Shown here: positions 1 through 8,885 of the stretch, one piece after another
Position numbering within the stretch: position 1 is the stretch's first letter
How the letters are laid out: every line of letters begins with the position of its first letter
Assembly: GCA_015206785.1 (NCBI GenBank)
Contig: JADEZQ010000019.1
Location: 1 to 34,221, forward strand
Length of the DNA stretch: 34,221 nucleotides
Source of the DNA: Quinella sp. 2Q5
GTDB taxonomy: Bacteria; Bacillota; Negativicutes; Selenomonadales; Selenomonadaceae
Direction: 5' to 3'
Notes under the pieces: model-generated
The model's input: the letters and a program-made list of their open reading frames with translations, nothing else
Database searches by the model: none
What the model was told of the DNA's origin: nothing
Program-made: the position numbers and the translations under genes

Positions 1-656
1 TTCTTTTCCATGTTGGGATCGGTGACGGCGACGACTTCAACGTCAATGTTGGCGTCCTTTTGGAAGGCGTCAAGCATAACCATAAAGTTGCTCATCGTGT
101 CAAGGGTGCCGCCGCTCTTGCTCATGCACATAAGCATGACTTTGAACTTGCCGCCCTTGCCCGCCGCCATTGCCTTGACGTGGTTAATAATATCGCCTGT
201 GCGACGCGGGTCGATGTTCTGACCGCTGAAGTAGACTTTCGGCAAGCCTTTGCGCTGTTCGGGCGTGTAAGTGTTCCAGAATTCGCCGCAGAAGACGTCG
301 AACAGAACTTTATTGCCGAGGAATGAGCCGCCGATACCGAGCGAGACAACGACGTCAACATTGTTGCGGATGCGTTCGGTGAAGTCGTGCAGGCGTTTAA
401 TCGACGCGGGGCTGTTCAGATTGAGTTTGCCGTTTTCTTCGGTGATGTAGGGCAGTTTGCTGAAGTAAACTTTTTCGGGCGCGCCGTCCTTGCTGAGGTG
501 AGCCTTGATAAAGCCCGTGTCGCGCATGACTTTCATTGCGGCGTGAGCTTTGGCAAGTGCGTCTTTGCATTCGTCGAGGTCGGCTTGAGTCACTTTGCCT
601 TCGCCGAACAGATTGTCATAATCGAACGTGAAGCCTGACTTAAGAACCAATGCCAT
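1..656 (-). CDS. pgi: glucose-6-phosphate isomerase, 3' end outside window
   Basis: Interconverts glucose-6-phosphate and fructose-6-phosphate in the cytosol, at the branch between glycolysis and sugar-nucleotide synthesis. Only the first 218 codons are visible; the gene runs off the left edge. The N-terminus reads MALVLKSGFTFDYDNLF. Two phosphosugar-binding (SIS-type) signatures are present: SLGIGGSFLGNK at about residues 105-116 and SKSGGTLDT at about 179-187, the family's usual SKSGTT/LE loop with a Gly in place of Thr. The ATG at 656 follows GGAG with normal spacing. It starts 19 bases after pgm ends, so it is the last visible gene of the minus-strand operon that begins at 6062. The family call rests on the two glycine-rich motifs and on the pgm neighbour; catalytic residues in the missing half cannot be checked. 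Confidence 0.9.
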   Translation of the reverse strand, partial: MALVLKSGFTFDYDNLFGEGKVTQADLDECKDALAKAHAAMKVMRDTGFIKAHLSKDGAPEKVYFSKLPYITEENGKLNLNSPASIKRLHDFTERIRNNVDVVVSLGIGGSFLGNKVLFDVFCGEFWNTYTPEQRKGLPKVYFSGQNIDPRRTGDIINHVKAMAAGKGGKFKVMLMCMSKSGGTLDTMSNFMVMLDAFQKDANIDVEVVAVTDPNMEK

Positions 657-675
657 TGATGAAGTCTCCTTTCAA

Positions 676-2289
676 TCACACAACGGAGGCGACGATGTCT
701 TGAGCCTCTTTCTGAATTTGCGCAAGGTGTTCTGCACTGACGAAGCTTTCGGCGTAAACTTTGCACATGTCTTCGGTGCCGCTGGGACGTGCCGCAAACC
801 AACCTTTGTCGGTGACAACTTTCAAGCCGCCGATTGACGCGCCGTTGCCGGGAGCCTTTGTGAATTTAGCGGTGATGGGTGCGCCTGCCAACGTGTCAGC
901 CTTGAGATTTTCGGGCGACAACTTGCCGAGCGCGGCTTTCTGGTCGGGCGTGGCGGGCGTGTCTTTGCGGGCATAGTAGAACGTGCCGAATTTGTCGGTG
1001 AGCTCTTTGTGGTGTTCGGAAGGATTCTTGCCGGTCTTCGCGGTAATTTCGACGGCGAGCAAGTCCATGATAATGCCGTCTTTATCGGTCGTCCAAACGC
1101 TTGCATCTTTGCACAGGAAGGACGCGCCCGCAGATTCTTCGCCGCCGAAGCCCATTGAGCCGTCAAACAAACCGTCAACAAACCATTTGAAACCGACGGG
1201 AACTTCGCAGAGCTTGCGACCGATGTCAGCGGCGACTTTGTCAATCAGTGAGCTTGAGACCAAAGTTTTGCCGACCATAGCGTCTTTGCTCCAGCCGGGA
1301 CGATTTTGGAACAGATATTTAATTGCAACGGCGAGATAGTGATTCGGATTCATGAGCCCTTGCGGCGTAACGATGCCGTGGCGGTCATAGTCGGTGTCGT
1401 TGCCGAATGCGATGTCGTACTTGTCTTTGAGCGCGATAAGATTTGCCATTGCATAGGGCGACGAGCAGTCCATACGAATTTTGCCGTCATGGTCGGGCGG
1501 CATGAAGCTGAACGTGTAATCGATGTTGGGGTTGACGACGTTAATCGGCTTTTTGATTTTGTAGACTTCGTTAATCAAATCCCAATAGAAAATGCCGCTG
1601 CCGCCGAGAGGATCCGCGCCGACGTTCAAGCCGCTGTTGACGACTGCATCCATGTCGATAACTCTGCCCAGAGCCTCGACGTAGGGGCGCATGTAATCCA
1701 TAAAGTGCACGTTGTCCATTTTGAGGGCTTTTTCAAACGGGACACGCTTGACAACTTTGTCGACACCCTGCGCGATAATTTCATTGGCGCGATTCTGGAT
1801 AATCTTCGTCGTTTCGGCAGAGGCAGGGCCGCCTGTCGTGGGGTCGTACTTGATGCCGCCGTCGGTCGGAGGATTGTGGCTCGGCGTGATGACAATGCCG
1901 TCAGCCTGCTTAGCCTCTTTGCGTTCATAGTTGTGGGCAAGAATGATGCGGCTTACAACGGGCGTGGGTACGGGCTTGAAGTCTTCCTGCAGAATAATTT
2001 CGACGCCGTTAGCCGCCAAAACCTCAACGCAACTTCTAAGTGCAGGTTCGCTCAATGCGTGGGTGTCCGCGCCGATGTACAGCGGTCCTTGAAGTTTTTC
2101 GGCGGTGCGATATTCGTAAACCGCCTGCGCAATGGCAAGGATGTGTTCTTCGTTGAAGCTGCGCAGTTTGGAGCTGCCGCGATGTCCCGATGTGCCGAAC
2201 GCGACGCCTTGAGTCTTGTTTTCCGGGTCGGGTCTCAGTGTGTAGTAATCGCTGATAAGGGACGGAAGGTTGACAACGGTTTTGCTCAT
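676..2289 (-). CDS. pgm: phosphoglucomutase (alpha-D-glucose specific)
   Basis: Interconverts glucose-1-phosphate and glucose-6-phosphate, supplying glucose-1-phosphate for UDP-glucose, glycogen or surface polysaccharide. The 537-residue length fits the E. coli Pgm type (546). Seen in order: FGTSGHRG at about 31-38, the phosphoserine loop [11 protein letters not shown] with Ser near 137, the metal-binding DTDYDRHG near 300, the sugar-binding [10 protein letters not shown] near 375, and a C-terminal phosphate-binding [12 protein letters not shown] near 505. All four functional loops are intact. The ATG follows GGAGG by seven bases. A 67-base gap separates it from the upstream ATP-grasp gene, and pgi follows after 19 bases. 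A second, different phosphohexomutase lies in the same operon (4701-6062), so the two probably divide glucose and mannose work between them (inference). Confidence 0.95.
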   Translation of the reverse strand: MSKTVVNLPSLISDYYTLRPDPENKTQGVAFGTSGHRGSSKLRSFNEEHILAIAQAVYEYRTAEKLQGPLYIGADTHALSEPALRSCVEVLAANGVEIILQEDFKPVPTPVVSRIILAHNYERKEAKQADGIVITPSHNPPTDGGIKYDPTTGGPASAETTKIIQNRANEIIAQGVDKVVKRVPFEKALKMDNVHFMDYMRPYVEALGRVIDMDAVVNSGLNVGADPLGGSGIFYWDLINEVYKIKKPINVVNPNIDYTFSFMPPDHDGKIRMDCSSPYAMANLIALKDKYDIAFGNDTDYDRHGIVTPQGLMNPNHYLAVAIKYLFQNRPGWSKDAMVGKTLVSSSLIDKVAADIGRKLCEVPVGFKWFVDGLFDGSMGFGGEESAGASFLCKDASVWTTDKDGIIMDLLAVEITAKTGKNPSEHHKELTDKFGTFYYARKDTPATPDQKAALGKLSPENLKADTLAGAPITAKFTKAPGNGASIGGLKVVTDKGWFAARPSGTEDMCKVYAESFVSAEHLAQIQKEAQDIVASVV

Positions 2290-2326
2290 AAAAAATCCTC
2301 CTTCGGTTGAAAAAATTTTATCGACA

Positions 2327-2344
2327 CGCTCAACGATTCGAGCG
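2327..2344 (-). terminator. inverted repeat between ATP-grasp gene and pgm
   Basis: The 18 bases form a hairpin with arms CGCTC/GAGCG, extended by further pairs through the centre. On the minus strand it is followed eight bases later by an AT-rich run ending in six T. This is looser than a standard intrinsic terminator, so it could be a weak terminator, an attenuator that sets the pgm/ATP-grasp ratio, or a 3' stabilising hairpin. No good promoter is seen downstream of it for pgm, which argues against a full stop. Confidence 0.3.
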
Positions 2345-2356
2345 ATTTTGTCAAAT

Positions 2357-4117
2357 TCATTTTGCGGATATTTTCCTGAAGTCGTAAAGAATTATCGGAA
2401 CGCCTGCATTGACGGCATAGTGAGCACTCAAGCCGAAGCGGTTGCCTTTCATGACGCCAAGCAAGAATTTTTCCGTGAAGTCGGTTAAAAACGGATTGTT
2501 CCATCTGTATTCAAGCTGAAAATCTTTGTCGAAGGGACTGCACATTATCAAAATTTGCTTACGAGCGGCGGCGCACATGTTTTGCAAAAATTGCGGGAGA
2601 ATTTCGGCGTATTCGGCACTGAAGACGCAAAGGCACGCGTCAGCCGCAACTTTCGGGAAGGCACCCGCGCTGAAGTCACAGGCAATAATTTCGGCGTCAT
2701 AACTTTTAAAATCGACGGGAAAATATTTCACGCCTGCGGGACAAGCGGTCTTTGCGAATTTGCCGCGCCTGCAACCGACATCAATCAAGCTCTTGCAGTC
2801 GGGAAGTAACTTGCTCATCGCCATATTGACAAGCACATTTTGACGCAACGGGCAATTTTCGTAAGACAACGCACGGTCGGGCAGATTGTTGACGCGATAG
2901 CCCAAAACGCGCACCTGCATTTTGTTAAAGTTCAACAGCTCGTCAATCAGCGGCTTATAAAGGTGTTCTCTGCCTACGTCGTCCGGTGCCTGCTGAACAT
3001 TTGCGCCGGGATAATGACCGTTGCCTTCGACAAGGATCGCGTCGCCTTTGTCGTTTATTGTTATATCCCAACCGACATGGCGCACTTGCGGAAGCATCGG
3101 TGTCAGCTTTTTGACAAGGGCAAGCACTTTGTCCCACGCGGGATATTGAAAACCTTTGAACGTCTTGCCGGTGTCGGGGTGCTTTGACATGCGCTCATTG
3201 GTGTCGGTTATGCCGTTGGAGGTAATCACGCCGCTGTTTGGATCTATAACAACCGCAATACCTCCCCCGTGCAGGTTATCGACAACGTTGCCTGCCGTGC
3301 CGAATCTGCCGCTTGTCGTCAATATACGAACGACGTTGTGCGCGTCGAAGATGGTATTGACTCGGATTGTGTTCACGGCAGTCGGACAAAAGGCACGCAA
3401 GGTTTCATGCTGAACGATAACTTCTTCCAGGACGCGCTTATCGTTTCTAAGGGTCGCAAAAAGTTTTTCGAGGTCTTCGGTTGCGTCGACGGTTATAATT
3501 TGCGCACCTTGTCCTTGCCAGCTTTCGACGGGTTTTGAGAAGAAGCGCGGATATTTCTTGACGAAAGCTTTAAAATCTTCAAAGGTACAATCGGTCGTGT
3601 TGAGCCAATCTCTTTGCAGAAAATCATTGAACAGCGTATTTGTTTTGACTTTATTGTTGAGTACGTCGCGGGCAATTTTATCGTTGCAAACAAATCTTGT
3701 AAGTCTGCCGGAACGATCCATTCTGAATTTGCGTTGAATTGCAATCGGCTTGCGGTAAAGCTCAAAGACGAAATAATTATCGACAGACGCGCCGAGCTTT
3801 GAAGATGTCAGCACGTAATCGCAAAAGTAGATGTTCAAATCGGTTTTGGTATGTTTAATCGGCTTGTGCGACAAAAATTTTTCGGTGAATTTTTGATACA
3901 GGTTTGCAAGATAATTTCTTGTGCATTTCATTTCCGCGCACAATTTATCGACCATCGCCCGACTCAAGTCAAAGTTGTTGCCGAAATAATCCGAGGGCAC
4001 ATGCGCTTGAGAGGTCTGAAGTTCGCTTGAGTTTTTTGGCGGAAAATTTAAGCCCGCGTATCGGCAAGCTTTGAAGACACCTTCAGACAAGCCGTAAAAA
4101 TTTTCTTGCAATGCCAT
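2357..4117 (-). CDS. sugar-transfer-type ATP-grasp protein fused to a methyltransferase-like domain
   Basis: A 586-residue protein. The first 400 residues resemble the 'sugar-transfer associated ATP-grasp' family (PF14397 type): a Lys-containing segment [13 protein letters not shown] near 192-204, an IRVNTIF strand near 251, HGGG near 283, and the metal-binding acidic motif [13 protein letters not shown] near 359-371. From about residue 420 a second domain begins; [11 protein letters not shown] (444-454) looks like the SAM-binding motif I of a class I methyltransferase, followed by YFPVDF and a CDFSAGAFP strand. ATP-grasp enzymes join an acid to an amine through an acyl phosphate; the substrate here is unknown. 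The ATG at 4117 is chosen because an AAGGGA lies upstream; a TTG at 4159 has no ribosome binding site. Its place between two phosphohexomutases suggests work on a surface polymer precursor (inference). Confidence 0.72.
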   Translation of the reverse strand: MALQENFYGLSEGVFKACRYAGLNFPPKNSSELQTSQAHVPSDYFGNNFDLSRAMVDKLCAEMKCTRNYLANLYQKFTEKFLSHKPIKHTKTDLNIYFCDYVLTSSKLGASVDNYFVFELYRKPIAIQRKFRMDRSGRLTRFVCNDKIARDVLNNKVKTNTLFNDFLQRDWLNTTDCTFEDFKAFVKKYPRFFSKPVESWQGQGAQIITVDATEDLEKLFATLRNDKRVLEEVIVQHETLRAFCPTAVNTIRVNTIFDAHNVVRILTTSGRFGTAGNVVDNLHGGGIAVVIDPNSGVITSNGITDTNERMSKHPDTGKTFKGFQYPAWDKVLALVKKLTPMLPQVRHVGWDITINDKGDAILVEGNGHYPGANVQQAPDDVGREHLYKPLIDELLNFNKMQVRVLGYRVNNLPDRALSYENCPLRQNVLVNMAMSKLLPDCKSLIDVGCRRGKFAKTACPAGVKYFPVDFKSYDAEIIACDFSAGAFPKVAADACLCVFSAEYAEILPQFLQNMCAAARKQILIMCSPFDKDFQLEYRWNNPFLTDFTEKFLLGVMKGNRFGLSAHYAVNAGVPIILYDFRKISAK

Positions 4118-4159
4118 TAATGAATCACGTTCCCTTCGGTTGCGAATGACGGCAGGCAA

Positions 4160-4684
4160 TTACCATGCTTTGCGGTCGAGTTTCTTTATAATTTCGGAGC
4201 GCGCATGTTCCGATACTTCACCGGGTTTGCTTATATATTTAATCTTTGCGGGCAAACATGTTGTCTTACGGGGCTTTTCGCCGATTTTGCCCGTGAGTTC
4301 AATTTCGATTAACATGCGTTGAATTTCTTTATCGAGCCGCTCTTTGGATTTGCGAATCGGCACCAAAACAAAGTCATCGACTTTCAAGCCGCGCAAATTG
4401 CCCAAAAAGTAATCGTAGCGTTTATGCGAGCCTTTCTTAAAAATCACTTGCACGAATCTTTTCGGCGACGGATTGGGCGCGGGTTTTATTGTTGGAGGTT
4501 TACGGGTGGTTTGCGGCTTTTGCGTCGTTAACACTTGAGGCTTTTTCGGCGGCGAAACCTGCGGCGTTTCATGCTCTTTTTCGCGAATGGTTCGGTCTTT
4601 TTCAATGTTTTCGCGGTGACTTTTGCCCAGCTGATACGACAGAAAAGCCAATGCACCCATCAGCGCGATAACAATCAGCGTCAT
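4160..4684 (-). CDS. membrane-anchored protein of unknown function
   Basis: A 174-residue protein I do not recognise. Residues 1-20 (TLIVIALMGALAFLSYQLG) form one hydrophobic helix, likely an N-terminal membrane anchor. Next come a charged stretch rich in Glu, Lys and Arg, and a Pro/Thr/Lys-rich linker (about 45-85) with repeated KPQ/KPP motifs. The C-terminal 85 residues look folded and basic, with RYDYFLGNLRGLKVDDFVLVP as the most ordered piece. The layout (anchor, extended linker, small domain) suits a protein reaching from the membrane, but the side of the membrane cannot be told. ATG 4684 has AAAGGA 11 bases upstream. It starts 17 bases after the phosphomannomutase ends and lies 43 bases before the ATP-grasp gene, so it is an operon member. 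Confidence 0.7.
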   Translation of the reverse strand: MTLIVIALMGALAFLSYQLGKSHRENIEKDRTIREKEHETPQVSPPKKPQVLTTQKPQTTRKPPTIKPAPNPSPKRFVQVIFKKGSHKRYDYFLGNLRGLKVDDFVLVPIRKSKERLDKEIQRMLIEIELTGKIGEKPRKTTCLPAKIKYISKPGEVSEHARSEIIKKLDRKAW

Positions 4685-4700
4685 TGCAGGTACCGTCCTT

Positions 4701-6062
4701 TCAGCTACGAATGACGGCAAGCAATTCGTCGCGCTTGGTTTCCATTAGGTTTTTGTCGCCGCGGGCTTCGACGTTGAGGCGGATATAAGGCTCGGTCTGG
4801 GAGCCGCGCAGATTGAAACGCCAATCGTCAAAATCCACGCTGAGCCCGTCGACGTGATTGACTGCGCCGTCGGAATAAAGCTGTTCGATATGAGACATAA
4901 TCTGTTGAACTTTGTCGGTGCCACTGACGCGGGTGTTGATTTCGCCGCTGACGGGGTGGCGAGCAATCATCTGCCCGACGAATTCAGACAGAGGCTTACC
5001 GCTCTTGCTCATGAGCTCGGCAATCAACAGCCAAGGAATCATGCCGCTATCGCAGTAGTAGAAGTCGCGGAAGTAGTGGTGGGACGCCATTTCCCCGCCA
5101 TAGATAGCGTTTTCGGCACGAAGGGTGTCTTTCATGTAGTTGTGACCGCTGCGACACATGATAGCTTTGCCGCCGTATTTTTCGGCAATCTCGATGGTAT
5201 TCCACGTGGCACGCGGGTCGTGAATAATTTTTTCGCCGGGATTCTTCTTGAGGAACGCTTCAGCCAGCAAGCCGACCATGTAATAGCCCTCGATGAAGTT
5301 GCCGCGCTCGTCGAAGAGGAAGCACCTGTCGAAGTCGCCGTCGAAAGCGACGCCGCAAGCCGCGCCGTGAGCGATGACGGCGGCGGAAGTTTCGTGGCGG
5401 GAGTCGGGCAAAAGGGGATTGGGCACGCCGTTTGGGAAGTAGCCGTTGCCGTTGTTGTGAACCTTGACGATATTGAACGGCAGAAATTTTTCCAGCTCGT
5501 TGATTATGGCACCTGCCGCGCCGTTGCCGGTGTTGATGACGATTTTTAGCGGCTTGAGGTTGGCGACGTCGACATAACCGAGCAAGCATTTGATGTAGTC
5601 GGGCAATATGTCAATGCGCTTAATGGAACCCGTTGCCTTGCGGAATGACCAATCGCGGCTTTCGTCTTCGATGGCGGCTTTGATGTCGAGCAGACCGGTC
5701 TTGGGGCTGACGGGGCGCACGCCCTTGCGGACGAACTTCAAGCCGTTATATTCGGCGGGATTGTGGCTGGCGGTAATCATAATGCCGCCGTCAAAGTCGT
5801 TGAAGCCCGTGGCGAAGTAAATCATTTCGGTGCCGCATTGGCCGATGTCATAAACGTCGCAACCCGCCTCAGACAAGCCGCGAACAAGAGCTTCTTGCAA
5901 GGAGGGGCCCGACAGACGGATATCGTGACCAACAGCGACAGACTTGGCGGCGAAAAGATCAGGGAAAACCCGCCCGACCCGATATGCCAGCTGTTGGTTG
6001 ATGGATTGGGGATAAATGCCGCGAATATCATATGCGCCGAAGCCCGAAGTGTTGAGAGCCAT
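4701..6062 (-). CDS. phosphomannomutase/phosphoglucomutase
   Basis: A 453-residue alpha-D-phosphohexomutase of the ManB/AlgC (CpsG) type, which moves phosphate between C6 and C1 of mannose or glucose for GDP-mannose or UDP-glucose synthesis. Visible loops: AYDIRGIYP (10-18), the phosphoserine loop TASHNPAEYNG with Ser near 99, metal-binding DGDFDRCF near 240, sugar-binding GGEMASHHYF near 322, and the C-terminal phosphate-binding RGSQTEPYIRLNVEA near 427. GGEMSGH is usual where this protein has GGEMASH. All loops are present, so it should be active. The ATG at 6062 is eight bases after a perfect AGGAGG (6071-6076 on the other strand). It is the first gene of the minus-strand operon and diverges from valS. 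Confidence 0.92.
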   Translation of the reverse strand: MALNTSGFGAYDIRGIYPQSINQQLAYRVGRVFPDLFAAKSVAVGHDIRLSGPSLQEALVRGLSEAGCDVYDIGQCGTEMIYFATGFNDFDGGIMITASHNPAEYNGLKFVRKGVRPVSPKTGLLDIKAAIEDESRDWSFRKATGSIKRIDILPDYIKCLLGYVDVANLKPLKIVINTGNGAAGAIINELEKFLPFNIVKVHNNGNGYFPNGVPNPLLPDSRHETSAAVIAHGAACGVAFDGDFDRCFLFDERGNFIEGYYMVGLLAEAFLKKNPGEKIIHDPRATWNTIEIAEKYGGKAIMCRSGHNYMKDTLRAENAIYGGEMASHHYFRDFYYCDSGMIPWLLIAELMSKSGKPLSEFVGQMIARHPVSGEINTRVSGTDKVQQIMSHIEQLYSDGAVNHVDGLSVDFDDWRFNLRGSQTEPYIRLNVEARGDKNLMETKRDELLAVIRS

Positions 6063-6110
6063 AGCCCGCGCCTCCTAAGTCAAATTACAAATTGGATATT
6101 CGCTTTTTGC

Positions 6111-6134
6111 CCGCCAAATACCTGCCGTTGGCGG
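6111..6134. repeat. inverted repeat in the pmm/valS divergent region
   Basis: CCGCCAA at 6111-6117 and TTGGCGG at 6128-6134 are exact inverted repeats around a ten-base centre, followed on the plus strand by AAAATTTTT. It lies 39 bases upstream of the valS -35 box and about 50 bases upstream of the phosphomannomutase start. It could be an operator or a small hairpin; nothing in the sequence names a partner protein. Confidence 0.4.
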
Positions 6135-6172
6135 AAAATTTTTAGCGTGAAGTTTAGCTGAAGCGCAGTCAC

Positions 6173-6201
6173 TTGACGAACGGGGACGTGCAGATTAATA
6201 T
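6173..6201 (+). promoter_or_regulatory. sigma-70-type promoter for valS operon
   Basis: TTGACG (6173-6178), 17-base spacer, TATAAT-like TAATAT (6196-6201). Transcription would begin near 6208, leaving only about 26 bases before the TTG start at 6234. That is too short for a T-box leader, the usual control of valS in Firmicutes, and no T-box sequence is seen. Confidence 0.7.
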
Positions 6202-6233
6202 TGGGAAAAAATATACGAGGAGGAGCAAAAACT

Positions 6234-8885
6234 TTGAGCACCATACCGAAGACATACGAGCCGCAGGAAATAGAACGGGAAATCTACGCGCAGTGGGAAC
6301 GCGATAAAAATTTCCACACCACAGCCGGCGCCGCGGGAGAGCCGTTTTGCATAGTCATCCCCCCGCCCAACGTCACGGGTCAACTGCATATGGGTCACGC
6401 GCTGGACGAAACGTTGCAGGATATTTTGATACGCTATCACCGCATGAAGGGCGACAACACCCTTTGGCTGCCCGGCACCGACCACGCGGGCATTGCCACT
6501 CAAGCACGCGTCGAAGAACAATTGCGCACCGAAGGCATCAGCCGCTACGACATCGGGCGCGAAAAATTTTTGGAACGCGTCTGGCAATGGAAGGAGCAAT
6601 TCGGCAACCGTATCCTCTATCAGCTCAAGACGCTCGGCTCCAGTTGCGACTGGGAACGCGAACGCTTCACGATGGACGAGGGTTGCTCCAAAGCGGTTCG
6701 CAAAGTTTTCGTTCAGCTCTACAACGAAGGGCTCATCTATCGCGGCACGCGCATAACGAATTGGTGCCCGCATTGCAACACCGCGCTCAGCGATATCGAA
6801 GTTGAACACGAGACCGAGCAAGGTCACCTGTGGCACCTGCGCTATCCGTTCGCTGACGGCACGGGCTATGTCGAAGTTGCCACCACTCGCCCCGAAACGA
6901 TGTTGGGCGACACGGGCGTTGCCGTTCACCCCGACGACGACCGCTATAAAAATCTCGTCGGCAAGACGCTGATTCTGCCGCTGGTCAATCGTGAGATACC
7001 GCTCTTCGCCGACAGCTATGTCGACCGCGAATTTGGCACGGGAGCCGTCAAAGTCACCCCCGCCCACGACCCCAACGATTTTGAGATGGGTCTTCGCCAC
7101 AACCTCGAACAGGTCAAAGTCATCAACAACAACGGCACGATGGCTGACGGTCTCGGAAAATACAGCGGGCTCGACCGCTACGAATGCCGCAAACAAATCG
7201 TCGCGGACTTGCAAGCGGCGGGCGTCCTCGTCAGCGTCGAGAATCACGAACACGCCGTCGGTCACTGCCACCGTTGCCACACGACCATTGAGCCGCTCAT
7301 CAGCAAGCAGTGGTTCGTCAAGATGGAGACTCTGGCTAAGCCCGCAATCGACGCCGTGAAGAGCGGCGCATTGCAATTCGTTCCCGAACGCTTCACGAAA
7401 ATCTACATCAATTGGCTGGAAAATATCCGCGACTGGTGCATAAGCCGCCAGCTCTGGTGGGGACATCAAATCCCCGCGTGGTATTGCTCCGACTGCGGCG
7501 AAATGACGGTCTCGGAAGTCGACGTGACGGAATGCCCGCATTGCCACAGCCGCAATCTCCGCCGCGAAGAAGATGTTCTGGATACGTGGTTCAGCTCCGC
7601 GCTGTGGCCGTTCAGCACGCTCGGCTACCCCGACGATACCGCCGACCTGCGCACGTTCTACCCGACGTCCGTCCTCGTCACGGGCTACGATATAATTTTC
7701 TTCTGGGTGTCGCGCATGGTAATGATGGGGCTCAAGTTCCGCGGCGAAATCCCCTTCCGCAAAGTTTTCATTCACGGTCTTGTTCGCGACGAGCAAGGGC
7801 GCAAAATGTCCAAATCCCTCGGCAACGGCGTCGACCCCGTCGAAGTCATCAATAAATACGGCGCGGACAGCTTGCGCTTCATGCTGGTAACCGGCAACAC
7901 CCCCGGCAACGATCTGCGGTTCTATTGGTCTCGCGTCGAATCCGCCCGCAACTTCGCCAACAAAATCTGGAACGCCTCGCGCTTCCTGCTGATGAATTTG
8001 GACGACTTCAACCCGACGTTCAAGCCGACGGTTGACGACCTTGAACTTGCCGACAGCTGGATCCTCGACCGCCTTGCCAACCGCATTGAAACCGTCACCG
8101 ACGCGCTCAATCGCTTTGAACTGGGTGAGGCGGCTCGGCAACTGTACGAGTTCATCTGGTTTGAATTCTGCGACTACTACATCGAGCTGATTAAATCCCG
8201 AATCTACGGCACCGACGAACGTGCCAAGGCAACGGCTCAATTCGTGGCGGCGACCGTGCTGGAAACTTCGTTGCGCCTGCTCCATCCGTTCATGCCGTTC
8301 ATCACCGAAGCCATCCGCCAAAAACTTCCCAATGCCACGGGCTCAATCATGCTCGCGCCGTTCCCAACCGTCAGCGAACTGGACGGACTGCTCACCGTCG
8401 ACCGCGATTACATCCAACAGGGCGCGAAACTCTTCCTCGACATCGTCAAGACAATCCGCAACCTGAAATCCGAACTGGGTATCGATTCGCGCAAGAAGAC
8501 CGCCGTCGTCATCAAGTTCACAACGTCCAAATGCGCCGACATCATAAAATCTCACGCCCGCTACATCAGAGACCTTGCCGCCGCCGAGCCGTTGACCTTC
8601 GCCGACGAAAAGCCCGCCCATGCTTTGAGCGGCGTGACTGACGGCGCACAAGTCTATCTGCCGCTGGAAGGTTTGATCGACATCGGCAAGGAGATTGACC
8701 GCCTGACCCATGAGCTGGAAAAACTTCGCTCCGTGGCAAAATCAACCGCGGGCAAGCTCGCCAACGAACGCTTCACGTCCAAAGCACCCGCCGCCGTCGT
8801 GCAAGCCGAACGCGACAAACTTTCCGCCGCCGAAGAAAAAATTTCCACCCTCGAACAGCGCATTCATCAGCTGGAGACGCTATGA
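6234..8885 (+). CDS. valS: valine--tRNA ligase
   Basis: Charges tRNA-Val with valine; a class I synthetase with an editing domain. At 883 residues it matches Bacillus-type ValS (about 880). Seen: PPPNVTGQLHMGHA with the HIGH-type signature near 52-55, the CP1 editing domain (TTRPETMLGDTGVAVHP near 220, GTGAVKVTPAHDPNDFEMG near 280), Cys pairs CPHC and CSDC typical of zinc-binding insertions, the KMSKSLGNG signature near 524, an anticodon-binding helical domain, and a C-terminal coiled coil (about 815-883) that forms the tRNA-binding arm. The start is TTG at 6234, because AGGAGGAG (6218-6225) lies eight bases upstream; an in-frame upstream start lacks a site. Its stop overlaps the folC start (ATGA), so the two are coupled. 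Confidence 0.97.
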   Translation: MSTIPKTYEPQEIEREIYAQWERDKNFHTTAGAAGEPFCIVIPPPNVTGQLHMGHALDETLQDILIRYHRMKGDNTLWLPGTDHAGIATQARVEEQLRTEGISRYDIGREKFLERVWQWKEQFGNRILYQLKTLGSSCDWERERFTMDEGCSKAVRKVFVQLYNEGLIYRGTRITNWCPHCNTALSDIEVEHETEQGHLWHLRYPFADGTGYVEVATTRPETMLGDTGVAVHPDDDRYKNLVGKTLILPLVNREIPLFADSYVDREFGTGAVKVTPAHDPNDFEMGLRHNLEQVKVINNNGTMADGLGKYSGLDRYECRKQIVADLQAAGVLVSVENHEHAVGHCHRCHTTIEPLISKQWFVKMETLAKPAIDAVKSGALQFVPERFTKIYINWLENIRDWCISRQLWWGHQIPAWYCSDCGEMTVSEVDVTECPHCHSRNLRREEDVLDTWFSSALWPFSTLGYPDDTADLRTFYPTSVLVTGYDIIFFWVSRMVMMGLKFRGEIPFRKVFIHGLVRDEQGRKMSKSLGNGVDPVEVINKYGADSLRFMLVTGNTPGNDLRFYWSRVESARNFANKIWNASRFLLMNLDDFNPTFKPTVDDLELADSWILDRLANRIETVTDALNRFELGEAARQLYEFIWFEFCDYYIELIKSRIYGTDERAKATAQFVAATVLETSLRLLHPFMPFITEAIRQKLPNATGSIMLAPFPTVSELDGLLTVDRDYIQQGAKLFLDIVKTIRNLKSELGIDSRKKTAVVIKFTTSKCADIIKSHARYIRDLAAAEPLTFADEKPAHALSGVTDGAQVYLPLEGLIDIGKEIDRLTHELEKLRSVAKSTAGKLANERFTSKAPAAVVQAERDKLSAAEEKISTLEQRIHQLETL

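Noticed and set aside
6195-8321. A 708-codon open frame antisense to valS
   Set aside because: It is a mirror of valS codon structure in GC-rich DNA; it has no family motifs, while valS carries all synthetase signatures.
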